Source: Pseudomonas sp. PDM18
Lineage (GTDB): Bacteria; Pseudomonadota; Gammaproteobacteria; Pseudomonadales; Pseudomonadaceae
Length of the DNA: 64,000 nt
NCBI RefSeq assembly: GCF_014852585.1
Contig: NZ_JACVBX010000001.1
Span: forward strand, 310,001 to 374,000
Direction: 5' to 3'
The notes under the pieces are model-generated. The model was not told the DNA's origin. It made no database searches and saw only the letters and a list, made by a program, of their open reading frames with translations. Below are positions 8,143-17,295 of the stretch, piece by piece. The translations under genes and the position numbers were made by a program. How positions within the stretch are numbered: position 1 is the stretch's first letter; each line of letters begins with the position of its first letter.

Positions 8143-11100
8143 TCAGACGGTGTCGGTCTTGATCGCGTGATCGCCCAGCAGGCCGTTGAGTACGGTCTGG
8201 GTATCCCCCGCCGAGAGCACGCCGTTGCCGGCATGGCCCGCGTACTTGGCGGCGAGGTCGACGTTGGCCAGGTCGACGGTCTGGGTGACGGCGCCACCAC
8301 TGGTGGGGCTGACGCCGATGGTGGTGGTGCCGGCGGCGACCGAGAAGGTCAGGTAGTGCGCCAGCGACGAAGCCGTAGCGGCCTCCCCTTGCAGCAGATC
8401 GGCGAAGTTCAGCACGTCGTGCTCGGCGATGTTGAAGTCCTTGATCACATCGTGACCGGTATCGCCGGACTTCCAGATGAACTCATCCGCGCCGGTACCG
8501 CCGTACATGATGTCGTCGCCGGGCCCGCCGATCAGCTTGTCGTTGCCGCCTTGGCCGAACATCAGGTCATTGCCGGCCCCGCCTTCGAGGATGTCGTCGC
8601 CGCCGCGCAGGTCACCGGCGACGTTGAGCTGATCCGCGTGCTGGATGATGTAGTTGCTGATCGTGGCCGCCGTCGGCGCGGTGCCATTGGTGGCGGTCAG
8701 GTAGTCCACCAGTCCCTGGAAGCCCTGGCCGTTGTGCGTCCCGGCGGCATGCCCGGCCCAGGCCAACTGGTCGGTGTTGATGACATCGCCGAACAGGATG
8801 TCGTTGCCCGCCCCGCCGACCAGATGGTCGTTGCCCACCGTCACCGGTGTGCTGGTGCTGAAGCCTTCCTGCAGCGCCGCCTGCAATTGCTCGGCGGTGT
8901 TGATGATCTGCGGCTGGCCGACCGTGTTGGACAGGTTCGTGCCATCGACATTGGTCACCACGGTGCCAGTGGTGTTGGTGTTGTCGAAGTAGCGCAGGTA
9001 GTCGCTGTTGATGCCGTTGCCGATACCGATGGCATTGACCGCCACCGAGTTGTCGCCGACCAGGGTGCCGGCATGGTGCAGCATGTCGTTGCCCGAGGTG
9101 ATAGCGACGTTCATGTCGTTATAGCTGGTGCTGTTGCCGCTGCTGGAGTTGCCGTTGTAGACGGTCGGGTTGCCGTCGGTGAGGAAGAAAGCCAGGTTGA
9201 CGTAACCGTGGGCCGCGTCCGCATGGTTGGTGCTGACCTGGGTGTTGAACCATGCCGAAGCCTTCTGCATGGCATCGTCATAGTTGGTCGCACCGTTGGC
9301 GCTGAGCGCGTTGATCGCGGAGATCAGCAAGGCCACGTTGGCTGTCGTCAGGCCGTTGTAGCTGACGCGGGTGGCGTTGTCGCCGAACGACACCAGGCTG
9401 ACGTTGATGACCCCGTCGTGCCCCTTGATGGCGTTGACCAGGTTCACCAGTGCGTTCTTCGCCAGGTCCATGCGCGACAGGCTGCCGGTACCGGAGGGGT
9501 CCTTCATGCTGCCGGAGGTATCGACGATCAGCGAGATGTTGTAGTTCTTGCCCGGCTGGGTATAGACCGACACGCCACCCGGATCGCCCACCAGCACGTC
9601 GTTGCCGCCACCGCCACTGATGGTCCCGGACTTGTCCACATCCTGCGGGTTGGGCAGGGTGTGCTGAGTATTGGACCCGTCGATGTCGCTGCTGTTGCTG
9701 CCCACTACCAGTACAGACTGCGGGCTGCTCAGGTCCAGGCACAGGTTCAGCCCGGCGCTGTCGCCGTCGCCGTCGGTAAGGCCGACGTGGAAGTTGAGGT
9801 CCAGGTTCTCCGGCAGGACCGACTGCCCGGCGGAGACGGTGACCAGACGGTAGTCGCCGCTGTTGCTGCTCAGCACCACGGAGTTGAAGCCGCCTTCGGA
9901 CAGCTGGAAGGCCGAGCCGCTGGTGAAGTGGCCGTCGGTCAGCAGGTTGAACGAGATCGAGCTGCTCTCCCCATAGCCGGCCGGCGGCGAGAAGGTCCCG
10001 GTCGCCAGCACCACCCCGCCGTCACCGAGCACCTTCCAGGTGAGCACATCGCTGGTGGAGAGTTTCTGCACGTCGAAGCTGACGTCGTAGATCTTCTCGC
10101 TGAAGGCGATGTTGAGGTTCTCGCCGGGGGTGATGAGGTTGTTGCCGCCCACACCCATGCCGTTGTCGGAGGGATTCACGTTGCCGTTGGGGCTGCTGAA
10201 GACCACCGAAAGGCCATCGGCGGACAGAGTGACGGAAGGCCGCGGGCCACCGGCGGAGACCTGTGTCAGGTCGTATTCCACCGTCGAGATCGGCCGCGAG
10301 TTGAGCACCTCGAAGCTGTAGGTGCCGTCGGCATTGACCTTGAGGACGAAGAACGCCTCGTTGGAACCGTCGTAGGCGGTCAGCTGCGAGCCGCCACCGG
10401 CCAGTTGGGTAACCACGTAGGTCAGGCCATCCGGCGCGGTGTTGCCGCTGAGGTCGAAGGCACCGCGGCCGTCGCCGCCGAAGCTCACGTCGAGCGTGCC
10501 GTTGAGCACGAAGCCGGGGACCTCGGAGACATCCTGGCACGGCGGTTCGCTGTGCACCACCGGCAGGTCGTCCTGCACGTTGATCACCAGCGAGCCACTG
10601 CCAAGGCTGACCGGATCGCCGTCGCCGTCGGTGGCCTTGATCACGCCACCAAGGTTGAGCGCCAATTGCTCCGCATCACTGCCATTGTGCAGCGGATGAT
10701 CGAGCGGGCCGACGAGCTTGAATTCGTAGTTGCCCGCCGCATCCAGCGACAGGGTGAAGATGGTCTTGGCGCCGGCAGTGGCGGTCAGCAGGTTGCCGAC
10801 CACGCTGTAGGCCAGCGCCACGCCGCCGGAGGTCAAGTGCTGCGAGGTCAGCGAGGAATAATCGCCAGTCAGGGAGAAGGCCCCAGGGCCGTCCGCACCG
10901 AAGTTCACCAGGCTGGTGAGCGAGCCCGTGGCGGTCGTGGTATCGCTGGCCCCGTCGGGGTTGCCGCCGGGCAGCGCATCCTCCATGACCTGGCCCGTCA
11001 GGCTGCCACCTGCGATGAGCGCGGGGCCGTCGTCCTTGAACACCAGCTTGTCGCCCAGGTCGAGGCTGGCGGACTTGTGATCGCCATCGCCGTCGGTGAT

Positions 11101-14100
11101 GGTCGCCACCAGGGATATCTTGTTGCCCAGCAGGCCGACCGAGTCGTCGGGGTTGCCGCTATCGGCGTGCTTGAGTGCCAGTTGCTGGTCGAGCTTGAGC
11201 TCGCCGGTAGCGCTGTTGAGGGACAGGCTGAAGGCGACCGCGCCGCTACTGTTGCCCACGCGGCCCTCGACCAGGGTATCGCTGACCTTGACGAGCACGA
11301 TGTTCTGCCCGCTGGTGGTCTGCAGCCCGCTCGGCGTGTCAGTGGTAGCGGCCAGCTTGTAGCTGACGCTGCCGCCATCGGCGCCGCCATTGGAGGTAAA
11401 GACGCCGCTGAAGTTGGCGGTGGCATCGGTGCTCAGCACTGTCTCGTCCACGGTCAGGGTCGGCGCTTTGCTGGCATCTGCGCTGATGCTCGGGGCATCG
11501 TCGTGGAATACCAGCTTGCTGCCCAGGTCGATGGAGGCGCTCTGGCTGTCGCCGTCCTTGTCGGTGATGGTCCCGGTCAGGCTGATCTTGCCGCTGGCGA
11601 TGCTCAGCGTTTCATCGTCGTTGCTGCTGTCGGGATGGATGAACGCCACGCGCTGATCAAGGGTCAGCGCCCCACCATCAGGACGAACCACGAAGGCGAT
11701 GGCGCCGCTGCCTTCGACCTTGCCGACCACTCCATTGCCGTCGTTGAACAGCAGAATGCGTGCGCCGCTGGCGGTTTCGCGCAGGCCGCTGTCGGTACCG
11801 TCGACGGTGGTGACCTTGTAGCTGATCGAGCCGGCCCCGTCGGCGCCGAAATCGGCGGTGAACAGGTTGGCCACCAGGGGCGCTTCGACGCGCGCGTCGC
11901 TGGCGAGGTTGGACTCGTCCACTTCCAGGCGGATATCGGCGTCGGTGCACGGCTCGATGTGCGGGCCGTCATCGAGGAAGGTCAACTTGCTGCCCAGATC
12001 CACGCTGGCCGACTCATGGTCGCCGTCACCGTCGGTAATGGTGGCGGTGAGAGCGATCTTGTCGATGCCGATGCTCAGCGGATCATTGGCATCGGTGGTC
12101 ACCGGGTGCACCAGCGCACGCTGCTGATCCAGGGTGATCGCGCCGTTGTGCTGAGTCACGGTGAAGGCCACCAGGTTGGTGCCCTCCACTTTACCCACCA
12201 CACCTTCGGCGGTGTTGTACAGGAAGATCCTGCCACCGGTCGCGGTGTCCTTCAGGCCGCTGTCGGTGCCATCGGTTGTGGTGATCTTGTAGGTGATGCC
12301 GCCGGCGCCGTCAGCACCGAAGTGACTGGTGAACAGCGCCGCCACGTCGCCCGCCGATGCCTGGGCATCAGTCCCCAGGTTGGTTTCATCCACCGTCAGG
12401 CGGATGTCGGCGGTGGTGCATGGTTCGATTTGCGGGCCGTCGTCGTAGAACACCATCTTGCTGCCCAGGTCGACATGGGCCGAAGCCTTGTCACCGTCGC
12501 CATCGGTGATGGTGGCGGTCAGGGTGATCTTGCCGCTGTCCAGGCGCAGCGGATCATCGGGGTTGCTGGTGTCCGGATGCTTGAGCGCCAGGCGCTGGTC
12601 GAGCATCAGCGCGCCGTTGTCCTCGCTGACCACGAAGGCGACTGCTCCACTGCCCGCCACGCGGCCTTCCACCGTGCCATTTATGTTGTACAGCAGGATG
12701 GCGTCACCCTGGGTGGTCTTCAAACCACTGTCAGTGCCATCCACAGTGCTGACCTTGTAGGTGATGCCGCCCGCGCCATCGGCGCCGAAGTGCGATTCGA
12801 ACAGCAGCGAAACCAGGCTGGATTCGACACGGGCGTCGTTGGCGAGGTTGGACTCGTCTACTTCCAGGCTGATGTCGTAGATGCTCGACGGGGCGATGCT
12901 CGGGCCGTCGTCAAGGAAGGTCAGGCTGCTGCCCAGGTCGATATGGGCGCTGGCGCTGTCGCCGTCCTTGTCGGTGATGGTGGCGGTCAGAGTGACCTGG
13001 CCACTCAGGCTCAGGGCATCGTCAGGATTACTGGTATCCGGATGCGCCAAGGCGCGCAACTGCTCCAGCGTGACCTTGCCGTCGCCGTCCACATAAACGC
13101 GGAAGGCCACAGTATCGGTGCCCTGCAGGCGGCCTTCGATACCATTGGCGGTGTTGTAGAGATAGACCTTCTGCCCCGTCTCGGTATCTTTCAGCCCCGA
13201 ATCGGAGTTGTCGGCCCCAGCCAGTTTGTAGGTGATGGTTCCGGCGCCGTCCGCGCCGAAGTGAGCGGTGAACAGGTCGGCCACCGACGCACTGCTGGTG
13301 TCCGGCACGCCGAGGTGGGTTTCGTCCACGGTCAACTTGATGTCGGCGTCCTGGCACGGCGTGATGCTCGGGCCGTCGTCGAGGAAGTTCAGCTTGCCGC
13401 TCAGGTCGATGTGGGCCTGGGCGCTGTCGCCGTCCTTGTCGGTGATGGTGGCGGTCAGGGTGACGGTGTTCGGGTCGAGGCTCACGCTGTCGTTGGCATT
13501 GCCGGGGTTCGGGTGAACCACCGCCCGCACCTGGTCAAGGGTGATCGTGCCGTCTTGGCCCAAAGTGACGCGGAAGGCAACGTCGCCGTTCACGCCGCCT
13601 ACCCGGCCTTCCACGCCACTGGCGGTGTTGAACAGGAAAATCTGGCTACCGGTGGCGGTGTCCTTCAGGCCGCTGTCGGTATTGTCCTGGGTCTCAACCT
13701 TGTAGGTGATGCCGCCGGCGCCATCAGCCCCGAAGTGCCCGGTGAACAGGTCAGAGACGCTGACCGAGCTGGTGGCATCCACATTCAGGTGGGTTTCGTC
13801 CACCGTCAGCTTGATATCCAGATCCTTGCACGGCTCGATGCTGGGGCCATCGTCGAGGAAGGTCAGTTTGCTGCCCAGGTCGATGTGGGCGCTGGCGCTG
13901 TCGCCGTCCTTGTCGGTGATGGTGGCGGTCAGGGTGACACTGTTCGGGTCCAGGCTGACGCCGTCATTGGCATCGCCGGGGTTCGGGTGAACCACCGCCC
14001 GCACCTGGTCAAGGGTGATCGTGCCGTCCTGGCCCAAAGTGACGCGGAAGGCAACGTCACCGTTCACGCCGCCTACCCGGCCTTCCACGCCACTGGCGGT

Positions 14101-16815
14101 GTTGAACAGGAATATCTGGCTACCGGTGGCGGTGTCCTTCAGGCCGCTGTCGGTGTTGTCCTGGGTCTCGATTTTGTAGCTGATCTGCCCCGGACCATCT
14201 GCACCGAAGTGTGCGGTGAACAGGTCGGAAACGCTGGCGCTGCTGGTGGCATCCACATTCAGGTGGGTTTCGTCCACCGTCAGCTTGATATCCAGATCCT
14301 TGCACGGCTCGATGCTGGGGCCATCGTCGAGGAAGGTCAGTTTGCTGCCCAGGTCGATCTGCGCGGTGGCAGAGTCTCCGTCCTTGTCGGTGATGATGGC
14401 ACTGAGGGTGATCTTGCCGGCCAGGTTCAGCGCGTCGTTGGGGTCGCTGGTATCGGAGTGCACCAGCGCACGCAGCTGCTCCAGGGTGACCTTGCCGTCC
14501 TGCCCGACGGTCACGCGGAAGGCGGTTTCGCCACTGGTTTCCAGGCGCCCTTCCACCCCGTTGGCGGTGTTGAAGAGGAACACGCGCTGCCCGCTGGCGG
14601 TATCGGTCAGGCCGCTGTCGGTGTTGTTGGCGGCTTCGAGCTTGTAGCTGATGGAGCCGGCGCCGTCGGCGCCGAACTGGCCGTTGAACAGCTCGGCCAC
14701 CGAGCCGGTGCTGGTCGCCGGTTGGCCGAGCGTGGTTTCGTCCACGCTCAGGTGCAGGTCACTGCCTTCGATGGGCGCGATGCGCGGGCCGTCGTCGAGG
14801 AAGGTGAGTTTGCTGCCCAGGTCAAGGCTGGCGCTCTGATGGTCGCCATCGGCGTCGGTCACCGTGGCAGTCAGGCTGATCTTGCCTTCGCCCAGGCTCA
14901 GCGGGTCGTTAGCATCGGTGACGTCCGGGTGCACGAGTGCACGCACCTGATCGAGGGTGATCTTGCCGTCCTCGCCCAGGGTCACGCGGAAGGCGACCGC
15001 GCCATCGGCGCCGCCAACGCGGCCCTCGACACCATTGGCGGTGTTGAACAGGAAGATCTTGTCGCCAGTGGCGGTGTCCTTCACACCACTATCGGTGTTG
15101 TCGGTGGTGGACACCTTGTAGGTGATCGAACCGGCACCGTCGGCGCCGAACTGCGCGTTGAAGAGGCTGCTCACCGCTACGCTGCTGGTGGCGTCAGTGC
15201 CCAGGGCGGTCTCGTCCACCGTCAGGTGCAGGCCTTCGGTGTTGCCCACGGCAATGCTCGGACCGTCATCGGTGAAACTTACGCGGCCGCCCAGATCCAG
15301 TGAGCTGCTGGAGGTCACGCTATCGCCGTCCCGGTCGGTGACTGTCAGGTTGCCCTGCAGCTGCACCAGGCCGGAATCGAGTGCGATGGTCTGGCTGGCG
15401 AAACCGCTCTCGCTGCCCGGTAGCGGATGATCGATGGCGCTGTATTGAGTCAGGGTGACGACCCCGGTGTTGCCGTTCACCGATAGCGAGAACACGGTGT
15501 TCTCGCCAGTGATGCCGGCAGCGCTGGCGGAGGTGGACGCCACGATGGCGCCGCCCACGCTGTACAGGTAGATAACCGCGCCGCCGCTGGTCAGGCCCGA
15601 GTTGGCGCCGTTGCCGGCCACCAGACTCAGGTTGTAGCTCAGCTGCGTGGTGCCGGCGCCATCGCCGCCGTAGTTGGCAGTCACCTGGAAGGCCGAGCTG
15701 TAGTCGGCGGTGGAGGTGTCGAAGGCGGCGCCAGCGGTGTTGGCGTCATGGGTCTGCAGCAGCACGTCCACGCCATTATCGGCGGACAGGCTGGCCTGTG
15801 GCGCATCGTCGACGATGCCAACGGTCAGCGTGCCATTGGCGGACGTGCCGTTGCCGTCGGTGATGACGTAGGGAATGTCGAAGTTCAGGGTGTCTTCGGA
15901 ACCCTTGACCGGGTGGTCCACCGGCTGCAGCAGGTTGACCTCGAAAGCACCGGTGTTGATATCGGTGAGGGTCACGGTGAAGACCGGCGTGCCATTGGCG
16001 CTGCCGGTAAGTACATGGCCATCGGGGCTGACGCTATAGGTGATGGCAACTCCACCGGAGGTCAGGCTGGGTAGCCCAGCGGTGCCCCAGGAGAAGCTGC
16101 CAACGCCGTCGGGACCGAAGCTGTAGCCCAGGGTGCCGGAGTGGATCGCACCCTCGCCTGCACCATCGGGAAGACCGCCGGGCAGGCCGGCCTCGAACAC
16201 ATTGGAACCACCGGGGCCGCTGGGGCCGGCGCTCGGCACGCCATCCGGCGGGACCACGGGCGGTTCGGCCTCGGGACGTACATCCGGGGTGCCATCGAAT
16301 TCACGCAGGGGCAACGGACCGGAGCCTATGGGGCCGGTCGGGAAGCCGATAGTCGGGTCGACGTGCCCGCCGACTTCAGTCAGCAGCACGAAGGAGTGCC
16401 CGCCACCGGGCTTGCCGTTGGCGGCGGCACCTGCGGCACTCGGGCCGGCGGCGGTGGCTTCGGCAGCCTGGGTCGGGTCCATGCCCGCGGCGATGGCGGC
16501 CTGCAGCGCCTTGACGTCGGTGACGTCCTGCTTGGTCGGCGTCGCCGGCTGTTGCTGGGCAACCGACTGGTCACCCTGCTCCGCCTGGTGCGCGGCCGCA
16601 AGCATCTGTGAGGTCATCGGCAAGGAGCTGTCACGCCCCAGCGTGATCTCGCCGCCCCCCGCAATTTTCAGCGCGACTGCGCCATTGGCGCCGGTGACGA
16701 GCTGCTCACCGACAAAAACCTTGTCTCCCTGTTCCAAAGGACGACGCGATCCATCGGCGGCTACCGCAAACACTTCGCCGATTACCTTGCTGACGACACC
16801 CATCAAAGTAGCCAT
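8143..16815 (-). CDS. Giant Lap/Bap-type RTX adhesin with retention module
   Basis: Predicted biofilm adhesin of 2,890 residues exported by the type I system encoded at 17296-22353. Residues 1-120 form a LapA-like retention module (MATLMGVVSKVIGEVFAVAADG), ending in TAAG at 121-124, the LapG protease motif; VGGHVDPTIGFPTGP follows. Residues 516-1927 hold nine T1SS-143 (DUF5801-type) repeats of about 157 residues, each opening DDGPxI. Two more divergent repeats follow. A vWA domain with MIDAS DTSGS begins near 2420. RTX nonapeptides (GGGGNDVLVGD, GGAGNDLMFGQGGND) and a C-terminal secretion domain end the protein. I chose the ATG at 16815 because GGAGGAAGG lies 6 bases upstream; the frame is open to 16929. 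Seven cysteines, five at a fixed repeat position, are unusual for this class. PA1874 (BapA) is the probable P. aeruginosa counterpart. Confidence 0.92.
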   Translation of the reverse strand: MATLMGVVSKVIGEVFAVAADGSRRPLEQGDKVFVGEQLVTGANGAVALKIAGGGEITLGRDSSLPMTSQMLAAAHQAEQGDQSVAQQQPATPTKQDVTDVKALQAAIAAGMDPTQAAEATAAGPSAAGAAANGKPGGGHSFVLLTEVGGHVDPTIGFPTGPIGSGPLPLREFDGTPDVRPEAEPPVVPPDGVPSAGPSGPGGSNVFEAGLPGGLPDGAGEGAIHSGTLGYSFGPDGVGSFSWGTAGLPSLTSGGVAITYSVSPDGHVLTGSANGTPVFTVTLTDINTGAFEVNLLQPVDHPVKGSEDTLNFDIPYVITDGNGTSANGTLTVGIVDDAPQASLSADNGVDVLLQTHDANTAGAAFDTSTADYSSAFQVTANYGGDGAGTTQLSYNLSLVAGNGANSGLTSGGAVIYLYSVGGAIVASTSASAAGITGENTVFSLSVNGNTGVVTLTQYSAIDHPLPGSESGFASQTIALDSGLVQLQGNLTVTDRDGDSVTSSSSLDLGGRVSFTDDGPSIAVGNTEGLHLTVDETALGTDATSSVAVSSLFNAQFGADGAGSITYKVSTTDNTDSGVKDTATGDKIFLFNTANGVEGRVGGADGAVAFRVTLGEDGKITLDQVRALVHPDVTDANDPLSLGEGKISLTATVTDADGDHQSASLDLGSKLTFLDDGPRIAPIEGSDLHLSVDETTLGQPATSTGSVAELFNGQFGADGAGSISYKLEAANNTDSGLTDTASGQRVFLFNTANGVEGRLETSGETAFRVTVGQDGKVTLEQLRALVHSDTSDPNDALNLAGKITLSAIITDKDGDSATAQIDLGSKLTFLDDGPSIEPCKDLDIKLTVDETHLNVDATSSASVSDLFTAHFGADGPGQISYKIETQDNTDSGLKDTATGSQIFLFNTASGVEGRVGGVNGDVAFRVTLGQDGTITLDQVRAVVHPNPGDANDGVSLDPNSVTLTATITDKDGDSASAHIDLGSKLTFLDDGPSIEPCKDLDIKLTVDETHLNVDATSSVSVSDLFTGHFGADGAGGITYKVETQDNTDSGLKDTATGSQIFLFNTASGVEGRVGGVNGDVAFRVTLGQDGTITLDQVRAVVHPNPGNANDSVSLDPNTVTLTATITDKDGDSAQAHIDLSGKLNFLDDGPSITPCQDADIKLTVDETHLGVPDTSSASVADLFTAHFGADGAGTITYKLAGADNSDSGLKDTETGQKVYLYNTANGIEGRLQGTDTVAFRVYVDGDGKVTLEQLRALAHPDTSNPDDALSLSGQVTLTATITDKDGDSASAHIDLGSSLTFLDDGPSIAPSSIYDISLEVDESNLANDARVESSLVSLLFESHFGADGAGGITYKVSTVDGTDSGLKTTQGDAILLYNINGTVEGRVAGSGAVAFVVSEDNGALMLDQRLALKHPDTSNPDDPLRLDSGKITLTATITDGDGDKASAHVDLGSKMVFYDDGPQIEPCTTADIRLTVDETNLGTDAQASAGDVAALFTSHFGADGAGGITYKITTTDGTDSGLKDTATGGRIFLYNTAEGVVGKVEGTNLVAFTVTQHNGAITLDQQRALVHPVTTDANDPLSIGIDKIALTATITDGDGDHESASVDLGSKLTFLDDGPHIEPCTDADIRLEVDESNLASDARVEAPLVANLFTADFGADGAGSISYKVTTVDGTDSGLRETASGARILLFNDGNGVVGKVEGSGAIAFVVRPDGGALTLDQRVAFIHPDSSNDDETLSIASGKISLTGTITDKDGDSQSASIDLGSKLVFHDDAPSISADASKAPTLTVDETVLSTDATANFSGVFTSNGGADGGSVSYKLAATTDTPSGLQTTSGQNIVLVKVSDTLVEGRVGNSSGAVAFSLSLNSATGELKLDQQLALKHADSGNPDDSVGLLGNKISLVATITDGDGDHKSASLDLGDKLVFKDDGPALIAGGSLTGQVMEDALPGGNPDGASDTTTATGSLTSLVNFGADGPGAFSLTGDYSSLTSQHLTSGGVALAYSVVGNLLTATAGAKTIFTLSLDAAGNYEFKLVGPLDHPLHNGSDAEQLALNLGGVIKATDGDGDPVSLGSGSLVINVQDDLPVVHSEPPCQDVSEVPGFVLNGTLDVSFGGDGRGAFDLSGNTAPDGLTYVVTQLAGGGSQLTAYDGSNEAFFVLKVNADGTYSFEVLNSRPISTVEYDLTQVSAGGPRPSVTLSADGLSVVFSSPNGNVNPSDNGMGVGGNNLITPGENLNIAFSEKIYDVSFDVQKLSTSDVLTWKVLGDGGVVLATGTFSPPAGYGESSSISFNLLTDGHFTSGSAFQLSEGGFNSVVLSSNSGDYRLVTVSAGQSVLPENLDLNFHVGLTDGDGDSAGLNLCLDLSSPQSVLVVGSNSSDIDGSNTQHTLPNPQDVDKSGTISGGGGNDVLVGDPGGVSVYTQPGKNYNISLIVDTSGSMKDPSGTGSLSRMDLAKNALVNLVNAIKGHDGVINVSLVSFGDNATRVSYNGLTTANVALLISAINALSANGATNYDDAMQKASAWFNTQVSTNHADAAHGYVNLAFFLTDGNPTVYNGNSSSGNSTSYNDMNVAITSGNDMLHHAGTLVGDNSVAVNAIGIGNGINSDYLRYFDNTNTTGTVVTNVDGTNLSNTVGQPQIINTAEQLQAALQEGFSTSTPVTVGNDHLVGGAGNDILFGDVINTDQLAWAGHAAGTHNGQGFQGLVDYLTATNGTAPTAATISNYIIQHADQLNVAGDLRGGDDILEGGAGNDLMFGQGGNDKLIGGPGDDIMYGGTGADEFIWKSGDTGHDVIKDFNIAEHDVLNFADLLQGEAATASSLAHYLTFSVAAGTTTIGVSPTSGGAVTQTVDLANVDLAAKYAGHAGNGVLSAGDTQTVLNGLLGDHAIKTDTV
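11035..15270 (-). repeat. Nine tandem T1SS-143 repeat units within the adhesin
   Basis: Units begin at the DDGPxI motif and average 157 codons. Each runs DDGPSI, LTVDET, FGADGAGSITYK, DNTDSGLKDT, FLFNTANGVEGRV, AFRVTLGQDGKITLDQVRALVHP and ATITDKDGDSASA. The third and fourth units (about 13390-14335) are almost identical in protein sequence and exactly 474 bases apart. Repeats 6 and 8 share the variant VDESNLANDAR-type opening, and the ninth is shortest and most divergent. Confidence 0.9.
16444..16455 (-). other. Predicted LapG cleavage motif TAAG in the adhesin
   Basis: Codons 121-124 read T-A-A-G inside PTQAAEATAAGPSAAG. LapA-family adhesins are cut between the two alanines by the periplasmic cysteine protease LapG, releasing them from the outer membrane. 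The surrounding alanine-rich context and following HVDPTIGFPTG match known substrates. No lapG or lapD is present in the window. Confidence 0.8.
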
Positions 16816-16965
16816 GAGTCCTTCCTCCGCTGCACATCCCGCGGCCGGTTCCACCGACGCGCGATTGACCGAAACAGGCCATGGCACGCTTGTATCGGGA
16901 TGCTGCGAAGAAAGTTGCGAAGGGGGCAAAAAGGACTGCTAGCGTTTTTGCATCAAAAAGCCAGC

Positions 16966-16979
16966 GACAATTTTTTGTC
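16966..16979. promoter_or_regulatory. FleQ-like palindrome on the adhesin side
   Basis: Inverted repeat GACAA-TTTT-TTGTC, about 150 bases upstream of the adhesin start. Read on the minus strand it agrees with the FleQ box (GTCAATAAATTGAC) at 10 of 13 defined positions as I recall the consensus. It is weaker than the box at 17240. Confidence 0.4.
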
Positions 16980-17118
16980 ATGCTGGCCACGCGATTCTTG
17001 TCCTTCTGCGGTGGTCCCCGCCCTAACTGCTACAAACCGTACCTGGCTTCTTCTGCAAGCGCCTGCTCCGGCCCATACCCAGGAAACACGAGGGCTTGCA
17101 CGTTCAAACAATGTGCGG

Positions 17119-17166
17119 TTTTTCACAGGGCTCATAAGATTTTTTCCGAATAACCCTTGTGAAAAA
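17119..17166. promoter_or_regulatory. Long inverted repeat in the divergent adhesin/secretion intergenic region
   Basis: Arms TTTTTCACAGGG (17119-17130) and CCCTTGTGAAAAA (17154-17166) pair over 12 bp with a single bulge around a 23-base centre. It lies between the two divergent genes. It could be an operator pair, a leader hairpin for the secretion operon or a boundary between promoters. The surrounding 16816-17295 gap of 480 bases contains no gene that I can support. Confidence 0.5.
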
Positions 17167-17239
17167 TTCTTCTGAGGTTTTCGAAAAGTTGTTCTTAGCT
17201 CTGATGTTACAGGCGTGAAACGCTTGATAAGAGAAAAAA

Positions 17240-17253
17240 GCCAATAAATTGGC
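17240..17253. promoter_or_regulatory. Predicted FleQ box upstream of the type I secretion operon
   Basis: GCCAAT-AA-ATTGGC, a perfect dyad 43 bases before the ATG at 17296. It differs from the published P. aeruginosa FleQ consensus core GTCAATAAATTGAC only by a symmetric T/C and A/G change. FleQ is the c-di-GMP-responsive regulator of flagellar, Pel and Lap-type adhesin genes, so the placement is functionally sensible. Confidence 0.65.
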
Positions 17254-17295
17254 GATCCGAGAGCATCGAAGTACGAGAACACCAGGAGCAAAGCC

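Noticed and set aside
11035-15270. Regularly spaced repeats that could be taken for a CRISPR-like array
   Set aside because: The units are about 470 bases long, coding and divergent. They are protein-domain repeats.
8167-15303. A 2,378-codon open frame on the plus strand opposite the adhesin gene
   Set aside because: It is the antisense of repetitive GC-rich adhesin coding sequence, with repetitive low-complexity translation and no recognisable domain. The minus-strand reading has full domain structure.
16816-16929. N-terminal extension of the adhesin by 38 codons
   Set aside because: The ATG at 16815 has a strong ribosome site, and the LapA-type retention module begins there. The extension is not typical of the family.
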